Below, one piece after another: positions 44,308 through 53,261 of a stretch of 64,000 nt of DNA. Source of the stretch: Novosphingobium sp. AAP83 (GTDB taxonomy: Bacteria > Pseudomonadota > Alphaproteobacteria > Sphingomonadales > Sphingomonadaceae). The position numbers and the translations under genes were made by a program. The notes under the pieces are model-generated. The model worked only from the letters and a program-made list of their open reading frames with translations. It ran no database searches and was not told where the DNA came from. Location: NCBI RefSeq assembly GCF_001295795.1, contig NZ_LJHY01000016.1, positions 1 to 64,000 on the forward strand, in the 5' to 3' direction. Numbering within the stretch: the first letter of the stretch is position 1; each line of letters starts with the position of its first letter.

Positions 44308-46004
44308 GCCAAACGCTCCGTTGCCAGTTTGCGCAAATCTGCGGTCTTGATCTTGTTGGTGCCCGTTGTAGCCAGTTCGTCTTCTGCAAAGAACAAAACC
44401 GATCGCGGCACTTTAAAGCTAGCCAATGATTGCTTGGCAAAAGCCTTAACGTCTTCCTCTGACAACAACGCGCCTTCGTGTGGCACGATGCATGTGACTA
44501 CCAGTTCGCCCAGCGTGGCATGTGGCACGCCGACTGTCTGGCTGATTTTGACCTGCGGCATCTTGCGCATCAGCGTATCAACCTCGACAGGCGAGACGTT
44601 GGCGCCGCCTGTTTTGATGATATCATTAAGCCGCCCGTGCCAGAACATCCGACCTTGGGCATCGAAATGCCCGCTATCGCCGGTGCGCAGATAGCCCTCA
44701 GCATCGAGCGTTTCTGTGAGCGGGAGGCCTAAATAGCCGAGCATCAGCGTCGGGCCTTTTACGCAAATCTCGCCGCGCTCTCCTTGCGGCATGATCGCGC
44801 CGGTCAACGGATCGATGATTTTGACGGTGACACCGTGGGCAGGTACGCCGACGCTGCCTGCGGTCACTTCATCGGGCGTGTTGGCCGGATAGACGGTGAA
44901 AAGCGTGAAGGTTTCGGTATTGCCGAATGCTGCGAACGGTTCGCGCCATGTCGATTTGATCGTGGGATGCTGCGCGATGGGCGATTTGTAATCAATGTAA
45001 GTCAGCGACGAGAGGTCGGTCATTGCCCAGTTGGGCGCGGCAATGATTTGCTCCCATTGGTGAGGCCAAGCGTTCAGGAACGAGGCCTTTTCCGCTTCCA
45101 TCAATTGCAGCGCTTCTTCGGCGTTGAAGGTGGTTTGCAGGATCAGGCAGCCGCCGTCGGTGAGCGCCCCGCCCAGCGCCATGCTGAAATTACCAGACCA
45201 GAAAAAGCCGTTGGCCGACCACATCCGCAAGTCGCCGGGCTTTGCGTCATACCATTTGGGCCAGCGCCACAATTGCAGCGTCACGCCGCGATGCGCCGAG
45301 AGAATGCCCTTGGGCATGGCGGTGGAGCCTGACGAGAAGAACAGGACGCCCGGATCAGCCGGAGAATTACTCAATGCGCGCGCATCGACACAGGCTTGCG
45401 CTATGCTAGCGCCGCGCGCCAGAAATACGGACCAGTCCTCAATCGCGCCCGAACCACCGCCGACTGCTGCGATATGGGTGAGAAACGGATATTTCGTCGA
45501 GGTTATTGCGCCAGGGGAGGCAGATGCCAATGCAGGATCGAGTTCGCACACTAGCGCGCCAAAATCCTTCTTCAGCACCTGCCGCTCCATGAGCAGCACC
45601 GAAATGCACGATGCGCCAAGCAAATGCTCAAGTTCTGCGGCGGTCGAGAAGGTGCTTAGCGTGGTGGCCACGCCGCCTGCCAGCGCGGTGCCGAAAGTGG
45701 CAGCGAGAAATTCGGGGCGGTTGGTCATCAAGATGCCAACGCGGGTGCCCTTGCCGACACCACAAGCCACTAGGGCGCGCGCGACCTCATTGGAGCGCGC
45801 CCACATCTCGGCATAAGTCCAGCTTACGCGCTCACCTTGGGCAAAGCCGCCCTCATAATGGACAAGCGCTTCGTTACTGCACCATTGTTCGCAAATGGTG
45901 CGGAACCAGCCTGACAGGGTGAGTTCACCCAACCCTGGCTCCTCGGCCAGCGGGGGACCGTGAATTACCGATAACGGCATATCAGATTGCAGCCCCCCTG
46001 CCAT
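44304..46004 (-). CDS. Acyl-CoA synthetase (AMP-dependent ligase)
   Basis: 566 residues. FFSSGSTAMPKGILSAHRG is the phosphate loop (SSGSTxxPKG), FGNTETFTLFTVYPA resembles the A5 motif, RTGDSGHFDAQGRMFWHGRLND the conserved aspartate and the hinge. The C-terminal lysine appears in TGTNKIKTADL. It forms the acyl-CoA entry to the minus-strand operon containing SnoaL, SDRs and aldehyde dehydrogenase. The start at MAGGLQSD is used; an internal ATG 24 bases on is possible because neither has a clear ribosome site. Five bases separate it from the upstream reductase. Confidence 0.88.
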   Translation of the reverse strand: MAGGLQSDMPLSVIHGPPLAEEPGLGELTLSGWFRTICEQWCSNEALVHYEGGFAQGERVSWTYAEMWARSNEVARALVACGVGKGTRVGILMTNRPEFLAATFGTALAGGVATTLSTFSTAAELEHLLGASCISVLLMERQVLKKDFGALVCELDPALASASPGAITSTKYPFLTHIAAVGGGSGAIEDWSVFLARGASIAQACVDARALSNSPADPGVLFFSSGSTAMPKGILSAHRGVTLQLWRWPKWYDAKPGDLRMWSANGFFWSGNFSMALGGALTDGGCLILQTTFNAEEALQLMEAEKASFLNAWPHQWEQIIAAPNWAMTDLSSLTYIDYKSPIAQHPTIKSTWREPFAAFGNTETFTLFTVYPANTPDEVTAGSVGVPAHGVTVKIIDPLTGAIMPQGERGEICVKGPTLMLGYLGLPLTETLDAEGYLRTGDSGHFDAQGRMFWHGRLNDIIKTGGANVSPVEVDTLMRKMPQVKISQTVGVPHATLGELVVTCIVPHEGALLSEEDVKAFAKQSLASFKVPRSVLFFAEDELATTGTNKIKTADLRKLATERLA

Positions 46005-46008
46005 GGAA

Positions 46009-46992
46009 TCAACGGTTCACATCAACGATGATGCGGCCGCGTACTTTGCCTGCCAGCAGATCAGAAGCAGCGGCAACAGCTTCGCCCAAACCGATTTCAA
46101 CAGCGATGACATCAAGCAGCGCAGGATCAAGATCACGCGCCAGACGCTCCCAGGCCGCAAGGCGCGCAGCCTTGGGTGCCATCACGCTATCCACGCCGAG
46201 CAGGCGCACACCGCGCAGGATGAACGGCATAACCGTGGCGGGGAAATCAGCGCCTTGAGCAAGGCCACAAGCCGCAACCGCACCGCCATAACGTGTTGCT
46301 GCACAAGCGTTAACCAGCGTGAAGCTGCCTACTGAATCGACCACACCGGCCCAACGCTCCTTGGCCAGCGGGCGGCCCTTTTCAGACAGTTCCGCACGAT
46401 CGATGATGGTATCCGCCCCAAGCTGCTTCAGATAATCCGCTTCCGAAGCTTTGCCGGTTGAGCCAGCGACAGTGAAACCAGCTTTCTTCAATAGGGCGAC
46501 CGCAACGCTGCCCACGCCGCCAGTTGCGCCGGTTACCAGCACTTCGCCCTGATCTGGCGTAACGCCTGCTTTCACCAATGCTTCAACACAAAGCGCTGCG
46601 GTATAGCCGGCAGTACCAATTGCCATCGCCTGCTTTTCGTTGAATGCAGATGGCAGGGGCACCAGCCAATCGCCATTCAGCCGCGCAACTTGCGCCAAAC
46701 CGCCGGTGTGGCCTTCGCCCACGCCCCAGCCGTTGAGCACGACTTTGTCGCCCGCTTTCCAATCGGCGTGCGAAGATTCACGCACAGTGCCGGCAAGGTC
46801 GATGCCCGGAACCATCGGGAACTTGCGCACCACTGGCGATGAGCCCGTGATTGCCAAGCCATCCTTGTAGTTCAGCGTTGAATAGGCGACGTCGATGGTC
46901 ACATCGCCATCGTGCAGCACAGTTTCATCGATCTGCTTCAGTGCAACGCTTTGCACATCATCGGTTTTTTCGATCAGAATGGCATTGAACAT
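46009..46992 (-). CDS. acuI: Acrylyl-CoA reductase/YhdH-type quinone oxidoreductase (MDR family)
   Basis: 327 residues of the medium-chain reductase superfamily without zinc ligands. [21 protein letters not shown] opens it, [51 protein letters not shown], then the Rossmann motif [16 protein letters not shown]. This is the YhdH/AcuI signature. AcuI reduces acryloyl-CoA to propionyl-CoA with NADPH, detoxifying an intermediate of C3 metabolism, consistent with the propionate-yielding catabolism suggested nearby. It starts with CTCTCC just upstream as read on the minus strand, a weak site. The exact substrate may differ. Confidence 0.85.
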   Translation of the reverse strand: MFNAILIEKTDDVQSVALKQIDETVLHDGDVTIDVAYSTLNYKDGLAITGSSPVVRKFPMVPGIDLAGTVRESSHADWKAGDKVVLNGWGVGEGHTGGLAQVARLNGDWLVPLPSAFNEKQAMAIGTAGYTAALCVEALVKAGVTPDQGEVLVTGATGGVGSVAVALLKKAGFTVAGSTGKASEADYLKQLGADTIIDRAELSEKGRPLAKERWAGVVDSVGSFTLVNACAATRYGGAVAACGLAQGADFPATVMPFILRGVRLLGVDSVMAPKAARLAAWERLARDLDPALLDVIAVEIGLGEAVAAASDLLAGKVRGRIIVDVNR

Positions 46993-47014
46993 GGAGAGGG
47001 TTCTTTCCTGAAAT

Positions 47015-47704
47015 TCAGCAGACCACGCGCAACTGCGGTGGTGGCGGAGGTGGAGCTGCGCTTTCAAGCTGCGCAGCGACATGGGGAAGCTTGGCGGATT
47101 TGAGCGTGCCGTACATGCACAAGCGCACCACTTCCTGGGCAAACCGGTGGGACAGTGCCTTGCGTTCATCACTGCTTTGCGAGTGCGAGCGCGCCCACAC
47201 TGGCCACAGGAAGTTCGCGGTCAGCGTAATCACCGAAAACACTTCAACATCGATGTTCGGCTCGGCCAGATCGGTTTGTGCAAACCGGCCAATGGATCCG
47301 GCGTATTCGCGCCAGAAAGGATCTGCTGTTGGATCAGGCGCGGATAGCACCTGCAATAGCCAAATTCGGCCAAGCTCCGGATTTTCCATCGCAAAATTGG
47401 CCAGCCGTTCGGGCACTGCCACCATATCGACATGTTCTACATCACGCTCACCGATCGTTTCGGGATCGCCGAAAACCGCGCGGAAGATGATGTCCGAAAC
47501 GGATTGCAGCGTATCAGCGATCAGGTTTTCGCGTGTAGCGAAATGCTGGTACGCCGTGCCGCGATTGACCCCTGCCAGGCTTGCGACTTTCGAAAGGCTG
47601 AGACCCTCTGGCCCGTCCTTTGCCAAAATAGTGCGCGCGGCCACGAGGATCGTTTCCCGGGTTGCGTCGGGATTACGCGCACGGCGTTTGCGTTTTTCAA
47701 TCAT
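47015..47704 (-). CDS. TetR/AcrR-family transcriptional regulator
   Basis: 229 residues. The helix-turn-helix is [28 protein letters not shown], with an arginine-rich N-terminal extension ([20 protein letters not shown]) that may contact DNA. I use the inner ATG rather than a longer frame that starts in the leader. It is the first gene of the minus-strand operon that runs through acuI, ligase, SnoaL, SDRs and aldehyde dehydrogenase to a second TetR gene. A short GCAC/GTGC inverted repeat lies just upstream; it is too weak to call an operator. Confidence 0.84.
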   Translation of the reverse strand: MIEKRKRRARNPDATRETILVAARTILAKDGPEGLSLSKVASLAGVNRGTAYQHFATRENLIADTLQSVSDIIFRAVFGDPETIGERDVEHVDMVAVPERLANFAMENPELGRIWLLQVLSAPDPTADPFWREYAGSIGRFAQTDLAEPNIDVEVFSVITLTANFLWPVWARSHSQSSDERKALSHRFAQEVVRLCMYGTLKSAKLPHVAAQLESAAPPPPPPQLRVVC

Positions 47705-47778
47705 GCTCGCCCCTTTCACTCGTACGCACAAACGTGCATGCCTCCGGGCTGTAGCAAGCGCAACTGCAGCGGAGCAAC

Positions 47779-49173
47779 CTATCGCCCGTGCGAAATCGCG
47801 CTGGTGTCTTGAGCACGTCCGCCGATCAGGGTCAGCTCCACAGGGTTGGGATCAAGGGTGTCAGCGGCGTGCCTCTGCCAATCCATGCGGACGGCACAGC
47901 AATCGGCTAAAGCGCCAATTTTCAACGGGTTTGCAGCGCTGAACAGCCCCAGGGCCTGCAATCCGGACAGGACTTCCTCCGCGCCCAGAAGCGCCCCTGC
48001 CGGTGTCTGTCGGAACATCGCGGCGCGGATTGTCACCCAGGGGTTGATCGGACCGTAAGGCGCGTCGCTGCCTGCCAGAACTGCAATCCCTGCATTCTTC
48101 AAAGACGCCAATCGTTGAAGGTTCGGACGATCTTCTGGCTCAATTTCAGATAGATAACGGTCGCCGCGCAGGGCGATAAAGCCAGGATTCGCAACGACAA
48201 TGAGCCCGGCTTTGGCGATGTCTGGCAGCAGGCTTTGGGCGATCATGCTGCCGTGTTCGATCCGGTCGCCCGGCATCGCGCCGCCTGCCAGATCGAGCGC
48301 GGCCAGATAGAACAGGAGTTCGGCTTCGGTTACGCAGTGCGCCGCGACTGCCCGCCCGAGCGTGCGCGCTGCGGTGATACGGCTGGCGATGCTGGCGGGA
48401 TCTGGGAAATTCCGTTCGTCAAACAATAGCTTAACCGGGCCAAGGTGGTATTCTTTGCCCGTTGGCAAATCCTCGCGGCCCATGATGGTGAGGCGTTGGC
48501 GCAGGGTGCCATCGCGGCAAGATTGCGCCAGAATCGCGGCTTCTTCCGGGCCATTTTGCGCGCCGGCGTCGGTCAGGGCAGTGACACCCCACGCGGCAAG
48601 TTGCTGGGATAAGGTGGCGATTGATGGCGTTTTGTGGGCAATTTGTGTCCTCAACCATGCATCGCCGCGCCAAATGCGGCCAGTAGCCGCACCTTTTTGG
48701 TCAAGTTCGACACCTTCGGGCCATGGCGCGGGACCGATCAGCGCAATCGCCGCGCTGTTCAGCAACCACAGCGCTCCGGTGCGGTCCTGAATCCGCATCG
48801 GCCGGTCTGAAACCCACTGATCGAGTGTCACGTGATCCGGAATTCCGGCGGCGCGTTCATCGTATCCTGTCGCGCGCAGCCATTCGCCGGGAGGGGTGCT
48901 GCCGGCCTTTGCTTGCAAGATGGATCTGATCGCTGCGGGATCGACCTGCCCGGTCAAGTCGGCCGATTGCAACTTTGCTGCGGTGGCGAGCAGGTGGAGA
49001 TGGTGATCGTGCAATCCGCCGAGCAGGAGCTTGCCCTGACAATCCTGATCCTGATCCGATTTTCCCAAGCAGGGCGCGATTGCCGCGAACTGGCCATCGC
49101 GAATGCCGACATCGGCAACGGTGCCATCAATCAATTGCGCCTGCCGCAAGATGAGATCGTAGGCGTGGTTCAC
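47779..49173 (-). CDS. Amidohydrolase superfamily (YtcJ-like) protein
   Basis: 464 residues. The metal-binding HDHHLH motif is near residue 55, with a conserved lysine position uncertain, then the later HCVTEAE, the EHGS motif near 300 and GSDAPYG near 365, giving the binuclear or mononuclear site of the superfamily. YtcJ-type members hydrolyse imides, N-acyl groups or act on other amide-like bonds. The GTG start overlaps the CoA-transferase stop. In a module of three overlapping genes it may open a ring or remove an acyl group from a small CoA-linked intermediate; that is inference. Confidence 0.82.
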   Translation of the reverse strand: MNHAYDLILRQAQLIDGTVADVGIRDGQFAAIAPCLGKSDQDQDCQGKLLLGGLHDHHLHLLATAAKLQSADLTGQVDPAAIRSILQAKAGSTPPGEWLRATGYDERAAGIPDHVTLDQWVSDRPMRIQDRTGALWLLNSAAIALIGPAPWPEGVELDQKGAATGRIWRGDAWLRTQIAHKTPSIATLSQQLAAWGVTALTDAGAQNGPEEAAILAQSCRDGTLRQRLTIMGREDLPTGKEYHLGPVKLLFDERNFPDPASIASRITAARTLGRAVAAHCVTEAELLFYLAALDLAGGAMPGDRIEHGSMIAQSLLPDIAKAGLIVVANPGFIALRGDRYLSEIEPEDRPNLQRLASLKNAGIAVLAGSDAPYGPINPWVTIRAAMFRQTPAGALLGAEEVLSGLQALGLFSAANPLKIGALADCCAVRMDWQRHAADTLDPNPVELTLIGGRAQDTSAISHGR

Positions 49174-50156
49174 CGCAAGCCCGCTTTCGTTGCGAAGTCT
49201 GCGGCGGTGGCTGCAAGTGCGACGTCTATGATGCCGCTTTGCCCCGCGGTGATGGCGCGCAATGCAAGGCGAGCGGCGCGCAGGCCGGTGAGAGGATCGG
49301 CGAGCGCGTCACCCAGGAACTGCGGCGCATCACTGGTCCAGCCGACCAGTCCGCCAGCCGCCGCCGCATCATCGCCAAAGCCGACGCGCATCGCGTTTTC
49401 ACCGGCGAAGCCATGCGCGGTGATCGCCACCCAGATCAGGCCGGGGTTGCGGGCGAACAGGGCCTGCGGGGTGAGACCAAGCCGCGCCAGCGCATGGGCG
49501 CGCGCGCTCGTGACGAGAATGTCCGCGCCTGCGACGGCATCGAGCAGATCAGGACTGTGCAATGGCATCGTCAGACGGCGCTTCTGACCGTTCAACCGGT
49601 GATTGTGATCGGGCGTGGTGATCGCGGTGGGATCGGGCCGCGCCGGGTCTTCAACTTTGGTGACAGCTATGCCCGCTTGCGCCAATAGCCCACCGCACAA
49701 CGGCCCTGCCCATAAGGCTGACAGATCGAGCACAGAGTGCGGATTTTGCGGCAAGACGTTTGGTGCCAGAGGATTTGACGGCTGAACGTCAGCTTCTTTA
49801 AGCGCTGCAACCGGCATCCCCAGCAGCTTGGCCCGTTCGATCAGAATGGCGATTGTCCGGTGCCGCGCATGATTGGTTACTGCCACCCACGGATCTGCGG
49901 TTTCATCACATTCGAGCCATGCCGGTATGGCCGCGCGATCATCTTCGCGCGCGAGGTTTACGGCGATCCAACCGTCGGATGCGGCAACCAGTCGGCAATA
50001 GCCGTTGGGTGAAAACAGACCCGGCGGTTGCAATGCTATGTCCCGTTCCAGCAATGTGCGGGGATCAATGGCGATTTTGCGGCCGAGTTGCGCGGCAAGG
50101 TCCGCGACCGCTTTGCCTTCATCGGCAATAGCATCGATCAGGGCGGATGGAATCAT
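49170..50156 (-). CDS. CoA-transferase family III-like protein with permuted segment order
   Basis: 328 residues. In ordinary CaiB/BaiF proteins the order is LDLSxxxAGP...KVEDP, then the catalytic aspartate, then the DGW segment near the C-terminus. Here the DGWIAVNLAREDD segment is at 61, with WVAVTNHARHRTIAILIERAKLLGMPVAALKE following, and LDLSALWAGPLCGG and KVEDP only at 143 to 171, ending with GIIDVALAATAADF. The two halves are swapped relative to the family. The chain is also shorter than usual (about 400). It is coupled to a crotonase upstream and an amidohydrolase downstream. It may still form the interlocked dimer of the family; activity unproven. Confidence 0.75.
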   Translation of the reverse strand: MIPSALIDAIADEGKAVADLAAQLGRKIAIDPRTLLERDIALQPPGLFSPNGYCRLVAASDGWIAVNLAREDDRAAIPAWLECDETADPWVAVTNHARHRTIAILIERAKLLGMPVAALKEADVQPSNPLAPNVLPQNPHSVLDLSALWAGPLCGGLLAQAGIAVTKVEDPARPDPTAITTPDHNHRLNGQKRRLTMPLHSPDLLDAVAGADILVTSARAHALARLGLTPQALFARNPGLIWVAITAHGFAGENAMRVGFGDDAAAAGGLVGWTSDAPQFLGDALADPLTGLRAARLALRAITAGQSGIIDVALAATAADFATKAGLR

Positions 50157-51157
50157 GGCATGATCTTGTGAATCAGGCCCCAGCCGAGCGACTGACGAGC
50201 ACTGATGCGCTTGCCGGTCAGCAATAACCACGTGGTGCGATGCCGACCGATTGCGCGGGCAACGCTGACAGTGCCGCCCGCACCGGGGATCAGGCCCATG
50301 CGCAATTCGGGGAGTTGGAACCAAGCCTCACGGGTGGCGCTGCGATGCGCGGCGGCGGCGGGCACTTCCAACCCTGACCCCACGCAGGCACCGTGCAATT
50401 GCACGCTTGCGCGATCCCCCAACCGCGCGAGCAAAGCGGCGCAACTGCGCAAAGTGCGCACGACATGCGCCTGAGCCAGATCGGTGGCGCTGCCAAATTC
50501 ACCCAGTGCACCGCCGGTGGAAAAGCAGCGCCCTGCCCCGCGCAAGGTGACGCATGGCATTGTCGGATCATCCAGCACGGCGGCCAGCGCTTCGTGCAGC
50601 GCATCGCGCATGGCAGCGGTCATCGCGTTCTGGCCTGCAGGATTGTTCAATGTGAGCGTGATGTGATCGGCTTCACGGTCTACCAGCACCAGTGGGCCAT
50701 CGCTTTGCGGCACTGGCTGCGCTGGCGTTGCCCTCCGCCATCGCGCAAATTCTTCGCCGCCCAGAAGTGCTGAATAGGCCAGCGATTCCATATCGAGCGC
50801 GGCTTCAAAAGGCAGCGCTTGCGCTGTTTTCAGAACACGGCACAGGATCGTTGCCGCAACCGGGCGATCACGCACCGCTGCGGCAAGATCGTGCAGATGC
50901 GTTTCAAGCTGTGCGGGCGCAATCGACACCCACGGCGCGGGTGCATCGACAGCGGTTGTTACCAACACATCGAAGTGTGCAGGATTGAGGGCAGGAAGCG
51001 CGCCCGCTGCGTCCACGCCAATGCATACCGCTTGCAGGCCGGGAACCGGCGGTTGCCAGCTTTGCGCATCACCAATCACGACCGGCACATCGCCCATGGC
51101 CGAAAACCGGGCGGCGTCCAGAAAATCGATATCATCAAGGGAATGCGCGCCAATCAT
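50153..51157 (-). CDS. Enoyl-CoA hydratase/isomerase-family protein with N-terminal extension
   Basis: 334 residues. Residues about 160 to 334 are a crotonase domain: CFSTGGALGEFG (oxyanion hole), CVGSGLEVPAAAAH with the first hydratase glutamate, and FQLPELRMGLIPGAGGT with the second, 20 residues later. The first 150 residues have no family I recognise; they contain alternating hydrophobic stretches (AVCIGVDAAGALPAL, HFDVLVTTAVDAPAPWVSIAP) that could form a small alpha/beta domain. The ATGA overlap couples it to the permuted CoA-transferase. Both glutamates are kept, so hydration is possible. Confidence 0.85.
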   Translation of the reverse strand: MIGAHSLDDIDFLDAARFSAMGDVPVVIGDAQSWQPPVPGLQAVCIGVDAAGALPALNPAHFDVLVTTAVDAPAPWVSIAPAQLETHLHDLAAAVRDRPVAATILCRVLKTAQALPFEAALDMESLAYSALLGGEEFARWRRATPAQPVPQSDGPLVLVDREADHITLTLNNPAGQNAMTAAMRDALHEALAAVLDDPTMPCVTLRGAGRCFSTGGALGEFGSATDLAQAHVVRTLRSCAALLARLGDRASVQLHGACVGSGLEVPAAAAHRSATREAWFQLPELRMGLIPGAGGTVSVARAIGRHRTTWLLLTGKRISARQSLGWGLIHKIMP

Positions 51158-51176
51158 GCCCGCAAACCTAGCCTCG

Positions 51177-52673
51177 TCAATCCGGCTTTGCCAGTTCGGC
51201 CTTCAACACGCGGCGGAGCAGCTTGCCCGTTTCATTATACGGCAGTTCATCGCGGAAGAACCAGCTTTCGGGTGTTTTGGTGGACCGAAGCTGGTTGCGG
51301 ACGTGTTGCGACAGCGCTTCGACATCAAGCGTCGGGTTGCGCGAGACGATCACGGCGGCAACCTTTTCACCCCATTGCACGCAAGGCAGACCCAGAACGG
51401 CAACGTCGGCAATTTCCGCGTGTTGGCGCAGGACGTCCTCGATCTCGCCGGGCGAAATGTTTTCCCCGCCGCGCACGATCACATCGTCAAGACGTCCATC
51501 AACGAACAAGTAGCCATCGGCATCAAGCCAGCCCGCATCGTTGGTGGCAAACCACCCGTCATCGGCAATGGCTTTCTTGTGGAGGTATTCGCCCGAGACC
51601 TGTTCACCGCGCACGTAAATCTCGCCGGGTTCATCGGCTGCGCAGCAGGTGCCATCATCGCGGCGGATTTCGAGTTCGATGGACGGCAGTGGCTTGCCAA
51701 CCGAGCCAAGCCGGCGACGGACTTGCGCATCGCTGCTGGAAAATGCGGCGCGGTGATCTTCTGCACCCAGGAGCGCAATGGTGGAGCTGGTTTCGGTCAG
51801 GCCATAGGCATTGACGAAATCGACATGCGGCAATCTGTCCAGTGCGCGGGCAATTACCGGTTCGGGCATACGCCCGCCGCCATAGGACAGCGCGCGCAGG
51901 GCAGGCAGCGTTTCGCCGGTTTTTTCGAGCACGTCCAGAATGCGATCAAGCATGGTGGGTACGACCATGGCGTGCGTAATCTTTTCGCGCGCGGCAGCAG
52001 CGACCCATTCCTCGGCTGTGAATGCCGGGAGATAGACCAAGCGCCTGCCGCCATAAGCCGATGTCAGAACCGCCGAAATCCCCGCGATATGATAAGGGGG
52101 CACGCTGATCAGCGCGGCTTCATCCTCATCAGCGCCCATAAATTCGACCGTAGACATCACATAGGAGGTGAGGTTTGCGTGGCGCAGAACGGCGGCTTTT
52201 GGTTCACCGGTCGTGCCGCTGGTAAACAGCAGCACGGCGATGTCGTTGGTGCTTTCGTCCAGCGGTTCGCCTTCCGCAGGGGAAGCCAGCAAAAAGCGTG
52301 CTTCAAATTCGCTGCGGGTGACCAGCGTTGCGCCATCGATGCCTTCGATCCGGGCGGCCATATCATCGTCAACGATCACCACCGAAGGCACCGTGCGTGC
52401 GATCAGCTTGCGCAATTCGGCATCGGGCAGACGGTAATTGACCGGGACAAAGCTGCACCCGGCCATTCCGCTGGCAAACATCAGCACGGGCAAAGCATTG
52501 CCGTTCAGACCGACGAATACAGCCTTATCCGTTCCGCAAGTTGCCAGCCATGCTGCGGCGGCGCGGGCATTGCTGCGCATGGCACCAAAATCGAGGCCGC
52601 CATCGAGATTGCCGAGCGCCATGCGATCAGGGGCGACATCTGCCATCAAGTCGAGAAGAAGCGGAATGTGCAC
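51177..52673 (-). CDS. Acyl-CoA synthetase (AMP-dependent ligase)
   Basis: 498 residues, full ANL core. FTSGTTGEPKAAVLRH is the phosphate loop, YGLTETSST the A5 motif, TNDAGWLDADGYLFVDGRLDDVIVRGGENI the hinge, and NETGKLLRR carries the C-terminal lysine. The start is GTG with AGGATC upstream; a later internal methionine is unlikely. It leads the minus-strand set of ligase, crotonase, CoA-transferase and amidohydrolase. Its substrate is presumably the acid whose CoA ester the crotonase and CoA-transferase process. Length and motifs are typical of medium-chain or aryl acid ligases. Confidence 0.9.
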   Translation of the reverse strand: MHIPLLLDLMADVAPDRMALGNLDGGLDFGAMRSNARAAAAWLATCGTDKAVFVGLNGNALPVLMFASGMAGCSFVPVNYRLPDAELRKLIARTVPSVVIVDDDMAARIEGIDGATLVTRSEFEARFLLASPAEGEPLDESTNDIAVLLFTSGTTGEPKAAVLRHANLTSYVMSTVEFMGADEDEAALISVPPYHIAGISAVLTSAYGGRRLVYLPAFTAEEWVAAAAREKITHAMVVPTMLDRILDVLEKTGETLPALRALSYGGGRMPEPVIARALDRLPHVDFVNAYGLTETSSTIALLGAEDHRAAFSSSDAQVRRRLGSVGKPLPSIELEIRRDDGTCCAADEPGEIYVRGEQVSGEYLHKKAIADDGWFATNDAGWLDADGYLFVDGRLDDVIVRGGENISPGEIEDVLRQHAEIADVAVLGLPCVQWGEKVAAVIVSRNPTLDVEALSQHVRNQLRSTKTPESWFFRDELPYNETGKLLRRVLKAELAKPD

Positions 52674-52684
52674 GCGCGATGATC

Positions 52685-52993
52685 CTAGTCCGAAGCCGGA
52701 AGCGGCTTGGCATCTTTAAGCTGCAAGGGCCTGCCATCGAACGACAGCGAGCCGCGTCCGGCCTTTGCGCCGAGAACTTCGATGCCGGTTTCGGCATCGG
52801 TGTAACGCTTGCCGATCATCACCCCGCCAGCGTGATCGGGATGGACATCGCCGCCGGGCGCGGTTGCATCGGCCAGTTCCAGCACGGCAACACCGCCACA
52901 CTGAAGCTCTCCAGCCTGCTTGGGTGGCCGCACCACAACCAGCTGTGCATCGCAGACGGCGCTCTTCCAGCGCGACCCTGGCTTGATATCCAT
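52685..52993 (-). CDS. Small hypothetical protein, 102 aa, with zinc-free beta-rich fold
   Basis: I do not recognise a family for this protein. It begins MDIKPGSRWKSAVCDAQLVVVR and ends with a short DGRPLQLKDAKPLPASD. Beta-strand character dominates, and two cysteines (in AVCDA and LQCGG) are present but not in a paired metal motif. The inner ATG follows AAGGAGTTC at good spacing, so translation is likely. It is first in the minus-strand operon ahead of the acyl-CoA ligase, 12 bases apart. Small proteins in this position often assist or regulate the ligase, but this is a guess. The 268 bases before the next gene show nothing recognisable. Confidence 0.6.
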   Translation of the reverse strand: MDIKPGSRWKSAVCDAQLVVVRPPKQAGELQCGGVAVLELADATAPGGDVHPDHAGGVMIGKRYTDAETGIEVLGAKAGRGSLSFDGRPLQLKDAKPLPASD

Positions 52994-53261
52994 CTTTTCT
53001 AGAACTCCTTGGGACTGGCAATCCTCATGCAACCATGGGGTCGTGCAAATCAAGCGCTGCTGCATGACGCCTGTGCCAGTATCGCCCGTGCGGCGATCCC
53101 GGCACAAAACAGGTCATCGGGATAACGCGGGCGCGATATGAAGGCGGCCAAACGTCATAGATCGCCCCGAGGGCTTTATTCTGCGTCCCGACAGATTACG
53201 GCAATGGCCATAGGAACAATGCGTTCGCCATAAAAACCCATTGCTAGAGAGAGGGATCATC

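Noticed and set aside
47726..47737. GCAC/GTGC inverted repeat before the TetR gene at 47704
   Set aside because: Only four-base arms; repeats of this size are expected by chance in GC-rich sequence.
50985..52682. A 565-codon open frame on the plus strand
   Set aside because: It lies opposite a complete acyl-CoA ligase gene with all ANL motifs; the plus-strand protein has no recognisable motif and is explained by codon bias of the gene on the other strand.
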